DNA of 19,194 bases from Bacteroidota bacterium (lineage in GTDB: Bacteria; Bacteroidota; Bacteroidia; Flavobacteriales; Flavobacteriaceae), in assembly GCA_024278565.1 (NCBI GenBank), contig JAJRSY010000148.1:1-19194 (forward strand). The letters are read 5' to 3'. The notes beneath the pieces were generated by a model that saw only the letters and a program-made list of their open reading frames with translations, was not told the DNA's origin and made no database searches. The position numbers and the translations under genes are program-made. Positions 6,287 to 15,147 of the stretch are shown piece after piece; the first letter of the stretch is position 1; each line of letters starts with the position of its first letter.

Positions 6287-8833
6287 CTATGCTTGCGAAG
6301 ATTTCACCGTTTTTTTTATTTTAATGGTAAGTTCACCTTTTTTCTTATCCAGATCCATAAAAATACTATCGCCTTCTTCAAGTTTTGAGTTTACAATCTC
6401 TTCGGCGAGTGTATCTTCAATGTATTTTTGGATTGCCCTTTTGAGCGGTCTGGCTCCGTATTGTTTGTCAAAACCTTTCTCGGCGATATAGTCGGTTGCC
6501 GCTTCGGTAAGGTTCAGTTCATAGCCTATATCTTTTATTCTTGCGAATAATTTAGCGAGTTCAATATCGATGATTTTATGAATGTCATCCCTATCCAACG
6601 GGTTGAACACGATTACATCATCTATTCTATTCAAGAATTCAGGCGCAAATGCTTTTTTCAACGCATTTTCTATCACTTCTTTTTGGTGTGAGTCGGCCTG
6701 TGATTTTTTTGCTGCGGTACCAAACCCGACCCCTTGTCCGAAATCTTTCAATTGGCGCGCCCCAATATTAGAGGTCATTATGATAATCGTGTTTCTGAAA
6801 TCTATCTTTCTTCCTAAACTATCGGTTAAAAAACCATCATCTAAAACCTGTAACAACATATTGAATACATCAGGATGCGCTTTTTCAACCTCATCAAGTA
6901 GAATGACCGAGTACGGTTTGCGACGCACTTTTTCGGTCAATTGGCCACCTTCTTCGTAACCAACATACCCTGGAGGAGCGCCTACCAATCTTGATATTGC
7001 GAATTTTTCCATGTATTCGCTCATGTCAATGCGTATAAGCGCATCTTCTGAATCGAACAGTTCTTTTGCCAACACTTTTGCAAGCTGGGTTTTACCAACA
7101 CCGGTCTGCCCTAAGAAAATGAACGAACCAATGGGTTTGTCAGAATCTTTGAGACCGGCCCGATTTCGTTGTATGGCTTTGGCTACCAAAGCGACGGCTT
7201 CATCTTGCCCAATTACATTGGCTTTGATTAAGTTAGGCAATTCGGCCAATTTGTTACTTTCAGTTTGGGCAATTCTGTTGACAGGAATACCACTCATCAT
7301 CGATACCACATCTGCCACATTGTCTTCGGTTACGATTTCTTTATGTAGCTTGCTGTCATCTTCCCATTTTGCCTGTGCCGCCGACAATTCTTTTTCGAGA
7401 TTCTTTTCATCATCCCTTAGCTTTGCTGCTTCTTCGTATTTTTGCTTTTTAACAACACTGTTCTTTAATTCACGAACATCTTCTAACTGTTTTTCAAGCT
7501 CGACGATTTGTTTTGGCACATCAATATTAATGATATGAACACGAGATCCTGCCTCATCAAGGGCGTCAATGGCCTTGTCAGGTAAGAACCTATCGGTCAT
7601 ATACCTGCTGGTCAATTTTACACAGGCAACTATTGCCTCATCAGTATACTTGACGTTATGGTGTTCTTCGTATTTTTCTTTAATATTTTGGAGAATCTCT
7701 ATTGTTTCTTCAATTGTGGTGGGCTTGACGATTACTTTTTGAAAGCGACGCTCTAGAGCCCCATCTTTCTCGATGTACTGTCGGTATTCATCTAAGGTAG
7801 TTGCCCCGATGCATTGTATTTCGCCCCTAGCCAATGCTGGTTTGAACATATTGGAAGCATCTAAACTGCCAGTGGCACCGCCAGCACCTACTATAGTATG
7901 TATTTCATCAATGAACAGAATTACGTCATCGTTCTTTTCAAGCTCGTTCATGACCGCTTTCATACGTTCTTCAAACTGCCCTCGGTATTTTGTGCCGGCA
8001 ACCAAAGAGGCCAAATCTAATGTGACGACCCTTTTTCCAAAAAGTATGCGGGTCACCTTTTTTTCAATGATTCGTAACGCAAGACCTTCGGCAATTGCAC
8101 TTTTACCTACTCCTGGCTCACCTATTAATAACGGATTGTTCTTTTTTCTTCTACTTAGGATCTGCGACACCCGCTCTATTTCTTTTTCTCTTCCAACAAC
8201 AGGGTCTAATTTGTCTTCGATGGCCATTTGGGTGAGGTCACGGCCAAAATTATCCAATACCGGTGTCTTTGACTTTTTATTGCCTTTCTGCTTTGATGTT
8301 CCTCCGTAGGTGCCTTCTTTGCCGTCATTGGTATCACTATCGCTAGGAAATGTCTCAGAAGTGGGTGTATCAATACTAGTGTCGTCACTCGTTATCATAA
8401 ACTTGAACTGCTCCTTTACCCCATCGTAATCAACCCTTAATTTATGAAGGAGTTTTGTTGTGGGGTCATTCTCATTTCTCAATATGCAAAGTAATAAATG
8501 TGCAGTATTGATTGAAGTACTTTGGAACAGCTTTGCTTCTAAAAAAGTGGTTTTTAAAGCACGTTCCGCCTGTCTTGTCAAATGCAGGTTTTTTTTATCT
8601 TTCTGTAAGCTGGGCGGGTTTGGGTTTGATGGACTAAGAATCTCAACTTTTCGCCTCAAATGATCTAAATCGATATCAAGCGCATCGAGAATACTTATAG
8701 CCTTGCCATTTCCGTCACGCAACATACCAAGCATAAGGTGTTCTGTGCCAATGAAATCATGGCCTAGTCTTAGTGCCTCTTCCTTGCTGTAAGCAATTAC
8801 ATCTTTTACCCTAGGGGAGAAATTATCATCCAT
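6287..8833 (-). CDS. clpC: ATP-dependent Clp protease ATP-binding subunit ClpC
   Basis: AAA+ unfoldase that feeds proteins to ClpP; cytosolic hexamer. 848 residues, typical of ClpC. The N-domain carries two Clp_N repeats (about 5-145), then a low-complexity Ser/Thr/Asp/Lys linker (150-190). AAA-1: Walker A GEPGVGKS (238-245), Walker B VILFIDE (304-310), ERRF (361-364). A UVR-like coiled middle segment rich in Lys and Glu (about 445-490) marks ClpC rather than ClpB, which has a longer middle domain. AAA-2: Walker A GQTGVGKT (575-582), Walker B VILLDE (643-648), and GARPLKR (793-799). GVGFG (701-705) matches the position of the ClpP-docking loop. Divergent from gyrA across 260 bp, ending in a repeat-rich region with two terminator-like hairpins. 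Confidence 0.97.
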   Translation of the reverse strand: MDDNFSPRVKDVIAYSKEEALRLGHDFIGTEHLMLGMLRDGNGKAISILDALDIDLDHLRRKVEILSPSNPNPPSLQKDKKNLHLTRQAERALKTTFLEAKLFQSTSINTAHLLLCILRNENDPTTKLLHKLRVDYDGVKEQFKFMITSDDTSIDTPTSETFPSDSDTNDGKEGTYGGTSKQKGNKKSKTPVLDNFGRDLTQMAIEDKLDPVVGREKEIERVSQILSRRKKNNPLLIGEPGVGKSAIAEGLALRIIEKKVTRILFGKRVVTLDLASLVAGTKYRGQFEERMKAVMNELEKNDDVILFIDEIHTIVGAGGATGSLDASNMFKPALARGEIQCIGATTLDEYRQYIEKDGALERRFQKVIVKPTTIEETIEILQNIKEKYEEHHNVKYTDEAIVACVKLTSRYMTDRFLPDKAIDALDEAGSRVHIINIDVPKQIVELEKQLEDVRELKNSVVKKQKYEEAAKLRDDEKNLEKELSAAQAKWEDDSKLHKEIVTEDNVADVVSMMSGIPVNRIAQTESNKLAELPNLIKANVIGQDEAVALVAKAIQRNRAGLKDSDKPIGSFIFLGQTGVGKTQLAKVLAKELFDSEDALIRIDMSEYMEKFAISRLVGAPPGYVGYEEGGQLTEKVRRKPYSVILLDEVEKAHPDVFNMLLQVLDDGFLTDSLGRKIDFRNTIIIMTSNIGARQLKDFGQGVGFGTAAKKSQADSHQKEVIENALKKAFAPEFLNRIDDVIVFNPLDRDDIHKIIDIELAKLFARIKDIGYELNLTEAATDYIAEKGFDKQYGARPLKRAIQKYIEDTLAEEIVNSKLEEGDSIFMDLDKKKGELTIKIKKTVKSSQA

Positions 8834-9093
8834 AAACTATTAAAATCAGCTATAAAATTAGTGAATCTTACGCAATCTAAGGCAAATACTATACCTAATA
8901 TTCGATAAACTAGTTCGAAATGACGAAAAAAGCAGTTAATCACAAAATAATTAACGATTTTATTATCAACTAAACACAACGCAGAAAGTGTTAATAAATT
9001 GTTGAATAAAGTAATTGAAGGGTGCTATGAAGGTTGTGATTTTATGTATATTGGCATACTTTTTTAACCAAATAAAACACATAAGATCTTAAA
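8834..9093. other. Divergent clpC/gyrA promoter region
   Basis: 260 AT-rich bases between two divergent start codons, with no gene. It must hold promoters for both. Toward clpC the best -7-like string is TAGTATTTG (one base too long for TAnnTTTG), so no promoter is claimed there. A 10-bp palindrome TAAGATCTTA (9082-9091) sits directly before the gyrA start. Confidence 0.7.
9034..9064 (+). promoter_or_regulatory. Candidate gyrA promoter
   Basis: TTG (9034-9036) is followed after 20 nt by TACTTTTT (9057-9064), one base off the Bacteroidetes -7 box TAnnTTTG. The predicted start, near 9070, gives a leader of about 25 nt before the gyrA ATG at 9094. Confidence 0.45.
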
Positions 9094-11640
9094 ATGGCAG
9101 AAGGTGAAAAAATAATCCCGATCAACATTGAAGATGAAATGAAATCTGCTTACATTGATTATTCAATGTCGGTCATCGTGTCACGTGCACTACCAGATGT
9201 CAGAGACGGTTTGAAACCTGTGCACCGAAGAGTGCTGTACGGAATGTACGAACTTGGCGTGAGATCCAGTAGTTCTCATAAGAAATCTGCCCGTATTGTC
9301 GGTGAGGTTTTAGGTAAGTACCACCCCCACGGCGACACTTCGGTATACGATTCAATGGTGCGAATGGCCCAAGAATGGAGTTTGCGCTATATGCTTGTCG
9401 ACGGTCAAGGAAACTTTGGTTCGATAGACGGTGATAGCCCTGCTGCAATGCGTTATACTGAGGCGAGAATGCGTAAGATTGCCGATGATATGTTGGCCGA
9501 TATAGATAAAGACACGGTAGATCATCAACTTAATTTTGATGACTCATTGCAAGAACCAACGGTGCTTCCGGCAAGGTTTCCCAATTTATTGGTGAATGGC
9601 GCTTCTGGTATTGCTGTAGGTATGGCAACGAACATGCCTCCCCATAACCTTACAGAGGTAATTGACGGTACTGTAGCGTATATTGATAATAATGATATTG
9701 AGATTGATGAGTTGATTACACATATTAAAGCCCCTGATTTTCCGACAGGGGGTATCATTTATGGGTATGATGGTGTCAAAGAGGCTTTTCATACTGGGCG
9801 CGGAAGGATTGTAATGCGGGCAAAGGCTACTTTTGAAGAAGTCCGCGGTAGAGAGTGTATTGTTGTTCATGAAATTCCGTATCAGGTCAATAAGGCCGAT
9901 ATGATCAAGAAAACTGCCGATTTGGTCAATTTTAAGAAGATCGAGGGCATTTCAAATATTCGTGACGAGTCAGATCGCAAGGGAATGCGTATCGTTTATA
10001 TTCTCAAGCGAGATGCGATACCGAACATTGTTCTAAAGACCCTTTATAAATATACTGCGCTACAATCATCATTTAGTGTCAACAATATTGCTCTGGTCAA
10101 AGGAAGACCGCAATTGCTTAATGTTAAGGAGATGATCCACTATTTTGTGGAACATCGCCATGAGGTTGTGGTACGTCGAACCAAGTTCGAGCTTAAAAAG
10201 GCTGAAGATAGAGCTCACATCTTAGAGGGACTAATTATAGCATCTGATAATATTGACGAGGTAATCGCCATTATCAGGGCTTCGGCGAATGCCGATGAGG
10301 CCAGAGAAAAACTGAAAGAACGTTTTAAGTTAAGTGAGATTCAAGCAAAGGCCATTGTTGAAATGCGATTGCGTCAATTAACGGGTCTTGAGCAAGATAA
10401 ATTAAGATTGGAGTTCGATGAAATAGTAAAGACCATAGCCAACTTAAAAGATATCTTAGGTAGTAAGGAACGTAGAATGCAGATCATTAAAGACGAGCTT
10501 CTTGTAATACAAGAAAAGTATGGTGATGAGCGGCGTTCTGAAATCAACTTTGCCGGGGGTGATCTGAGTATTGAGGATATGATCCCCAATGAACAGGTGG
10601 TCATTACCATTTCGCATGAGGGGTATATAAAAAGAACACCGCTTACCGAATACAAGACCCAAAATAGGGGAGGTGTTGGCCAAAAAGGATCTTCAACGAG
10701 AAATGAAGATTTTCTTGAACATCTCTTTGTAGGTACCAACCATCAGTATATGTTGTTCTTTACACAAAAAGGGAAATGTTTCTGGATGCGCGTCTACGAA
10801 ATACCCGAGGGAAGCAAAACTTCAAAAGGAAGGGCAATTCAAAACTTGATCAGTATTGAGAACGGTGATAAGGTTAAAGCATTTATTTGCACCCAAGATC
10901 TAAAGGATGAAGAGTATGTAAATAGTCATTATGTGATTATGGCCACCAAAAAGGGTACGGTCAAGAAAACTTCTTTAGAACAATATTCAAGACCACGTCA
11001 GAACGGTATCAATGCCATAGGTATACGTGAAGACGATGAGTTGCTGGAAGCAAAGTTGACAACCGGTACCAGTCAAATATTCTTGGGGCTCAAGTCTGGT
11101 AAGGCGATTCGGTTCGAAGAAAGCAAAACAAGGCCCATGGGGCGTAATGCGTCAGGAGTGCGCGGTATACGTTTGGCCAATGGGAACGATGAGGTCATAG
11201 GCATGGTCTCGGTGCATAATTTTGAAGATGATATACTTGTGGTATCTGAAAATGGGTATGGAAAACGCTCAAGTATCGAAGATTACAGAATTACGAATCG
11301 GGGTGGAAAAGGGGTAAAGACCATTTCTATCACAGAAAAAACGGGAAATCTTGTCGCTATCAAGAACGTATCTGATTCAGATGACCTTATGATCATTAAC
11401 CGATCGGGCATCGCCATACGAATGGGCGTAGAAGATCTCAGGGTCATGGGCAGGGCGACCCAAGGTGTCAAGCTTATCAATATCAAGGGCAATGATTCGA
11501 TTGCGGCAGTGGCCAAGGTCATCAAGGACGAGGAGGATCTAGATGAGGTTGATATTATGGATATTGAGGTAGATACCGAAGATGGCACGGCTATTGATAA
11601 ACCAAATACTGAAGATGAAAAAAGTAACGAAGAAGAATAA
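9094..11640 (+). CDS. gyrA: DNA gyrase subunit A
   Basis: Breakage-reunion subunit of gyrase (A2B2 with GyrB), which introduces negative supercoils. 848 residues. The catalytic tyrosine is Tyr121 in MRYTEARM (119-126). The quinolone region reads HPHGDTSVYDS (77-87): Thr82 and Asp86 stand at E. coli positions Ser83 and Asp87. Thr occurs naturally there in several bacteria, so resistance is not implied. The C-terminal pinwheel (about 500-810) has the GyrA-box position as QNRGGVG (523-529), degenerate compared with QRRGGKG, and NRGGKG recurs at 735-740. The last ~37 residues are strongly acidic, a tail seen in many GyrA proteins. The start at 9094 gives the usual short lead-in to the winged helix. 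A TPR gene follows 44 nt later and may be cotranscribed. Confidence 0.98.
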   Translation: MAEGEKIIPINIEDEMKSAYIDYSMSVIVSRALPDVRDGLKPVHRRVLYGMYELGVRSSSSHKKSARIVGEVLGKYHPHGDTSVYDSMVRMAQEWSLRYMLVDGQGNFGSIDGDSPAAMRYTEARMRKIADDMLADIDKDTVDHQLNFDDSLQEPTVLPARFPNLLVNGASGIAVGMATNMPPHNLTEVIDGTVAYIDNNDIEIDELITHIKAPDFPTGGIIYGYDGVKEAFHTGRGRIVMRAKATFEEVRGRECIVVHEIPYQVNKADMIKKTADLVNFKKIEGISNIRDESDRKGMRIVYILKRDAIPNIVLKTLYKYTALQSSFSVNNIALVKGRPQLLNVKEMIHYFVEHRHEVVVRRTKFELKKAEDRAHILEGLIIASDNIDEVIAIIRASANADEAREKLKERFKLSEIQAKAIVEMRLRQLTGLEQDKLRLEFDEIVKTIANLKDILGSKERRMQIIKDELLVIQEKYGDERRSEINFAGGDLSIEDMIPNEQVVITISHEGYIKRTPLTEYKTQNRGGVGQKGSSTRNEDFLEHLFVGTNHQYMLFFTQKGKCFWMRVYEIPEGSKTSKGRAIQNLISIENGDKVKAFICTQDLKDEEYVNSHYVIMATKKGTVKKTSLEQYSRPRQNGINAIGIREDDELLEAKLTTGTSQIFLGLKSGKAIRFEESKTRPMGRNASGVRGIRLANGNDEVIGMVSVHNFEDDILVVSENGYGKRSSIEDYRITNRGGKGVKTISITEKTGNLVAIKNVSDSDDLMIINRSGIAIRMGVEDLRVMGRATQGVKLINIKGNDSIAAVAKVIKDEEDLDEVDIMDIEVDTEDGTAIDKPNTEDEKSNEEE

Positions 11641-11684
11641 AAAAAGATAATCAATTAACACTAATTCTATAAATTTAATCAAAA

Positions 11685-12947
11685 ATGAAAACTAAATTTT
11701 TTTTACTAGCGGCCTTGTCGTTCACAATGGCAGGCCTAGCTCAGAAAACAGAAATTAAAACTGCGGTAAAAGCCTTGAAAGGAGGCGATGCAATGGCAGC
11801 AAAAACTGCCTTGGAAGGTGTGTCGGGTACGATATCGGGTGCTGATGCGAAGGTACAGTCACATTATTACTTTCTTCGAGGGAAGACCTATGCCGAACTA
11901 GCTAAAAAAGGAGACGATACGGCCTTCAACGAATCGGTTTCCTCATTTAGAAAGGTGGTTGACATTGAAGAAAAAAGTGGAAAGTCAAAATACACGGACG
12001 AAACCAAACAACGAATGGCGGCCATAACGGTCGATTTGGTAAACTCTGCCGTAGAGGACAATGCTAATGAAAAATTTAAGGAAGCGGCCGAAAAGTTATA
12101 TTTGAGCTATAAACTCACTCCTCAAGACACCACTTATTTGTACTATGCAGCCAGCAGTGCGGTTAACGGGGCACATTATGAGCAGGCATTGACATATTAC
12201 AACGAGCTTCAAGAAATAGGCTATGATGGCAGCGGAATTATTTACAAGGCAACAAATGTAGAGACGGGAGAGGTCGAGGAAATGGACAAGGTTCAGCGTG
12301 ATCTAATGGTAAAGTCAGGTACTTACAAAGATCCCCTAGATGAAAAATCACCTTCGAAAACTGCGGAAATAGTAAAAAACACAGCTTTGATATATGGGCA
12401 ACTTGGTCAAGATGACAAAGCCATTGAGGCGTATAAAAAAGCACGGGCGGGCAATCCTGATGATGTGGACCTGGTCTTGCAAGAGGCCAACCTACATTAT
12501 AAATTAGGTGATAAGGGCAAGTTCAAGACATTAATGGCAGAGGCGGCGGCAATGGCACCCGAAAATGCCGATTTACATTATAATATTGGCGTTATCAATA
12601 TGGAGCAGGGTAATATCGCCGAAGCTAGAGCTTCTTATCTAAAGGCACTGGAAATCAATCCGGGCTATACGAATGCTCAGTTAAACCTTTCAACCACCTA
12701 TGTGAACGAAGGAAATGGCTTGATCGATGAAATGAACTCATTGGGCAATTCAAAGAAAGATGTCGCAAGGTACGATGAGCTGAAAAAACAAAAAGATGAT
12801 TTGTTCGTACAGGGCGCAACTGTTTTAGAAGAGGCTTTGAAAATGAACCCAGACAATCAAGGGGTTCTAACACAATTGAAAAACATCTACGGTGCCATGG
12901 GTGACAATGAGAATTTCATGAGACTTAAAAAGTTATTGGGGGAGTAA
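11685..12947 (+). CDS. Secreted or periplasmic tetratricopeptide-repeat protein
   Basis: A 420-residue protein with a signal peptide: basic MKTK, hydrophobic FFLLAALSFTMAGLA, and likely cleavage before Gln20-Lys21. The rest is mostly helical. TPR units are clear in the second half, about 230-262 (GQDDKAIEAYKKA), 263-295, 296-328 (LHYNIGVINMEQGNIAEARA) and around 375-407. The first half looks like more divergent repeats. No enzyme motif and no membrane anchor beyond the signal were seen. TPR arrays hold protein partners, but the partner is not visible here. It sits 44 nt behind gyrA and ends at a strong terminator, so it is likely transcribed with gyrA. The gyrA-TPR order appears familiar from flavobacterial genomes (recollection). 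Confidence 0.9.
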   Translation: MKTKFFLLAALSFTMAGLAQKTEIKTAVKALKGGDAMAAKTALEGVSGTISGADAKVQSHYYFLRGKTYAELAKKGDDTAFNESVSSFRKVVDIEEKSGKSKYTDETKQRMAAITVDLVNSAVEDNANEKFKEAAEKLYLSYKLTPQDTTYLYYAASSAVNGAHYEQALTYYNELQEIGYDGSGIIYKATNVETGEVEEMDKVQRDLMVKSGTYKDPLDEKSPSKTAEIVKNTALIYGQLGQDDKAIEAYKKARAGNPDDVDLVLQEANLHYKLGDKGKFKTLMAEAAAMAPENADLHYNIGVINMEQGNIAEARASYLKALEINPGYTNAQLNLSTTYVNEGNGLIDEMNSLGNSKKDVARYDELKKQKDDLFVQGATVLEEALKMNPDNQGVLTQLKNIYGAMGDNENFMRLKKLLGE

Positions 12948-12968
12948 GTAACTAATTTCCCTGATTAT

Positions 12969-13005
12969 AAAAAAAACCTCCTTGGTTGACCAAGGAGGTT
13001 TTTTT
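12969..13005. terminator. Strong bidirectional terminator
   Basis: An A-run, CCTCCTTGG (12977-12985), TTGA loop, CCAAGGAGG (12990-12998), then a T-run. The 9-bp perfect stem extends through A-T pairs and has T-tracts in both directions. It serves the TPR gene (plus) and the NlpC/P60-like gene (minus), whose TAA stop (13006-13004) overlaps the T-run. Confidence 0.95.
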
Positions 13006-13756
13006 ATATGATTTTTTTGATGACCCTTAGCGAATGGGTGTAACTTTTTATTTCGGTATTGAAGATTCCGGTATGGTCTATACAGTCGATACGTATTTTT
13101 CCATGGGCATGGATTATATAGTTGTTTTTCATGATAATGCCCACATGGTCGATAGTGCCCTCGTCATTGTCAAAAAAGACCAGATCCCCTGGCTCGCTCT
13201 CCTCAATAAAGCTAAGTGCTTCCCCTTGTGATACCTGCTCATGTGCTTTTCTTGGCAATTTGTGCCCGTTTATCATATAAACCATTTGGGTGAACCCTGG
13301 GCTGTCGAGTCCGAAAGGGGTTCTTCCTCCCCATAAATAAGGAGTGTTGAGGTAAAGTAGGGCGGTTTGTACCAAATCGGTTTTTTCCTTTTTAACCGCT
13401 ATTGAGCTCCCTTCAAAATTATTCGGAAGCACTTTTGTATTACTGACCGAAGAACCCATTACGATAGGAAGCAAAATGGAATCTGGGGTTTCAATGAACG
13501 ATACTAGGTCTGAAGAATACTTTGGGTTTTTTGAATTTTTTATTTGGTCGTAGTCCTGTTTTTCAATAGTGGTGATCTGATTATTTTGGATCCAACCTTC
13601 ACAACTATCGAAGACCATTCGTATACGGCTCCAAAATTTTCGTTGTTCAAGTACTTTGAAATACTCACCGTACAATAGTTGCGATACCATTTCGCCGGTA
13701 TCATCGGCTATGGATCGAACAGGTACAACACTAAGGTGGCAAATACCGTACTGCAT
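13004..13756 (-). CDS. NlpC/P60-family (C40) protein with catalytic Cys replaced by Ser
   Basis: 250 residues: an N-terminal bacterial SH3-like domain (about 1-60, VVPVRSIADDTGEMVSQLLY), a linker, and a C-terminal NlpC/P60 domain (about 125-250). Family members cut peptidoglycan stem peptides with a Cys-His pair, and the Cys normally lies in a D-C-S-G-F motif. Here YLWGGRTPFG is followed by LDSPGFTQ: Asp151, Ser152 (AGC, 13301-13303), Pro153. The Cys is therefore Ser, and the next Ser is Pro. His204 (IDHVGI) and His216 (IIHAHG) remain. No signal peptide is seen. The frame is otherwise intact and well conserved, so the protein is probably made but may bind rather than cut. It lies 10 nt behind the thiolase gene, so it is probably in one operon. 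Confidence 0.9.
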   Translation of the reverse strand: MQYGICHLSVVPVRSIADDTGEMVSQLLYGEYFKVLEQRKFWSRIRMVFDSCEGWIQNNQITTIEKQDYDQIKNSKNPKYSSDLVSFIETPDSILLPIVMGSSVSNTKVLPNNFEGSSIAVKKEKTDLVQTALLYLNTPYLWGGRTPFGLDSPGFTQMVYMINGHKLPRKAHEQVSQGEALSFIEESEPGDLVFFDNDEGTIDHVGIIMKNNYIIHAHGKIRIDCIDHTGIFNTEIKSYTHSLRVIKKII

Positions 13757-13766
13757 GGGGTACGTA

Positions 13767-14942
13767 TTAATTTCTTTCTAGAATAAGGGCAGAGGCACCA
13801 CCGCCGCCATTGCATATTGCAGCTGCACCGATCCTCGCATTGTTCTGTTCTAAAACATTGATCAAGGTGACCACTATTCTTGCGCCCGAACAGCCTAGTG
13901 GATGGCCTAAAGAAACTGCACCTCCATTGACGTTTACGTTGGTGTCGGTAAGGTTTAATAATTTCATATTGGCAAGGCCCACAACGGCAAAAGCTTCGTT
14001 GAATTCGAAAAAATCAACCTGATCTATTGAAATTTTCGATTTGCTTAGCGCTTTTGGCAAGGCCTTGGCAGGCGCTGTTGTAAACCATTCTGGTTCTTGT
14101 GCAGCATCGGCATACCCCTTGATGGTTGCCAAAGGCTTTAGTTTTAACTCCTTGGCTTTATCTGCACTCATTAATACCAAGGCCGCAGCACCATCATTTA
14201 TTGTTGAGGCATTGGCAGCAGTAACGGTACCCTCTTTGGTAAACGCTGGTCGTAATGCTGGAATCTTTTCAAGTTTTACATTTTTAAACTCTTCATCTTC
14301 CGTAACCAAAATAGGCTCGCCTCGTCGCTGCGGAACTTCAACGGGCACTATTTCGTTCTTAAATTTGCCTTTTTCAGAGGCCTCGGCTGATCTTTTGTAA
14401 GACTGTATGGCGTAATTGTCTTGGTCTTCCCTACTGAAATTGTGTTCGCTTGCACAGGCATCTGCACAAACACCCATGGCATTTTGGCCATAAGCATCGG
14501 TAAGACCATCTTTTTGCATACCATCAACCAGTGAGGCGGAGCCAAATTTTTGACCTTTTCGCATATATAAGTAATGCGGTATTAGACTCATGTTCTCCAT
14601 ACCTCCGGCAACGGCAATCGAAATGTCACCCAAGGCAATAGCTTGGGCGGCTTGCATGACCGCTTTCATTCCAGAAGCACATACCTTGTTTATGGTGGTG
14701 CAGGGTACGCTAGGGGGTATTCCGGCAAATAGAGCCGCTTGTCGAGCTGGTGCTTGGCCTGTGCCCGCCTGTACCACATTTCCCATGAGTACTTCTTCGA
14801 CCATTTTTGGTTCTAAACCTATCTTTTTTAAAGCTCCTTTGATAGCTATTGCTCCTAATCTGGGTGCCTCAATTGTTGATAAGCTACCCATAAAACTACC
14901 TATTGGGGTTCTTGTCGCAGCTACTATTACCACTTCGTTCAT
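13767..14942 (-). CDS. Acetyl-CoA C-acyltransferase (thiolase)
   Basis: Thiolase II-type enzyme joining or splitting acyl-CoA and acetyl-CoA, in fatty-acid oxidation or acetoacetyl-CoA formation; cytosolic. 391 residues, the standard length. The nucleophile is Cys88 in NKVCASGMKA, the active-site His is His347 in SLGHPLGCSGAR (344-355), and the second Cys is Cys377 in ICNGGGGAS. All catalytic residues are present. The start at 14942 gives MNEVVIVAATRTPIGSF, the normal thiolase opening. Substrate length cannot be told from sequence. The next gene downstream is the NlpC/P60-like gene, 10 nt away. An upstream region with two small inverted repeats could carry an operator. Confidence 0.95.
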   Translation of the reverse strand: MNEVVIVAATRTPIGSFMGSLSTIEAPRLGAIAIKGALKKIGLEPKMVEEVLMGNVVQAGTGQAPARQAALFAGIPPSVPCTTINKVCASGMKAVMQAAQAIALGDISIAVAGGMENMSLIPHYLYMRKGQKFGSASLVDGMQKDGLTDAYGQNAMGVCADACASEHNFSREDQDNYAIQSYKRSAEASEKGKFKNEIVPVEVPQRRGEPILVTEDEEFKNVKLEKIPALRPAFTKEGTVTAANASTINDGAAALVLMSADKAKELKLKPLATIKGYADAAQEPEWFTTAPAKALPKALSKSKISIDQVDFFEFNEAFAVVGLANMKLLNLTDTNVNVNGGAVSLGHPLGCSGARIVVTLINVLEQNNARIGAAAICNGGGGASALILERN

Positions 14943-14964
14943 ATTGGTTGTATTAATCGATTAT

Positions 14965-15012
14965 GTTGCGAAATTAATAAATTAAAAACGCAACCTGTCT
15001 TTATATAACAGG
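14965..15012. promoter_or_regulatory. Two small inverted repeats upstream of the thiolase gene
   Basis: GTTGCG (14965-14970) and CGCAAC (14989-14994) are 18 nt apart. They are followed by CCTGT (14994-14998) and ACAGG (15008-15012) flanking an AT-rich core. They lie 20-70 bp before the thiolase start, where an operator might be expected. No known regulator motif is recognised. Confidence 0.25.
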
Positions 15013-15121
15013 GAAAATACAAATTAAAATGATTTAAAACGTTCTTTTGTTTTAAGGAATATCTACTGTAATCAAAGAAAATGCTTGTTGGTAAAAACCA
15101 TACTATTAGCGTATATTTTTC

Positions 15122-15129
15122 TATTTTTG
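15122..15129 (+). promoter_or_regulatory. Candidate -7 box of the 7TM-HD gene
   Basis: TATTTTTG matches TAnnTTTG exactly and would place the transcription start near 15136, upstream of the ATG codons at 15148 and 15160. No good -33 element lies 19-21 nt before it. The position argues against the TTG at 15085 being the start codon. Confidence 0.35.
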
Positions 15130-15147
15130 AAAACTGATACCTTTCCT

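Noticed and set aside
8940..9030. DnaA-box-like strings (TTATCAACT, TGTTAATAA) in the clpC-gyrA gap
   Set aside because: They differ from TTATCCACA at one or more key positions and are not clustered with other origin features.
9322..9354. Quinolone-resistance mutation in GyrA
   Set aside because: Thr at the Ser83-equivalent is a natural state in several bacteria, and Asp is kept at position 87-equivalent. No resistance can be claimed.
15085..15147. TTG-initiated extension of the 7TM-HD protein adding a hydrophobic stretch
   Set aside because: An exact -7 promoter box lies inside it at 15122-15129, and the family starts near the downstream ATG codons. It would also add an extra, unexpected membrane segment.
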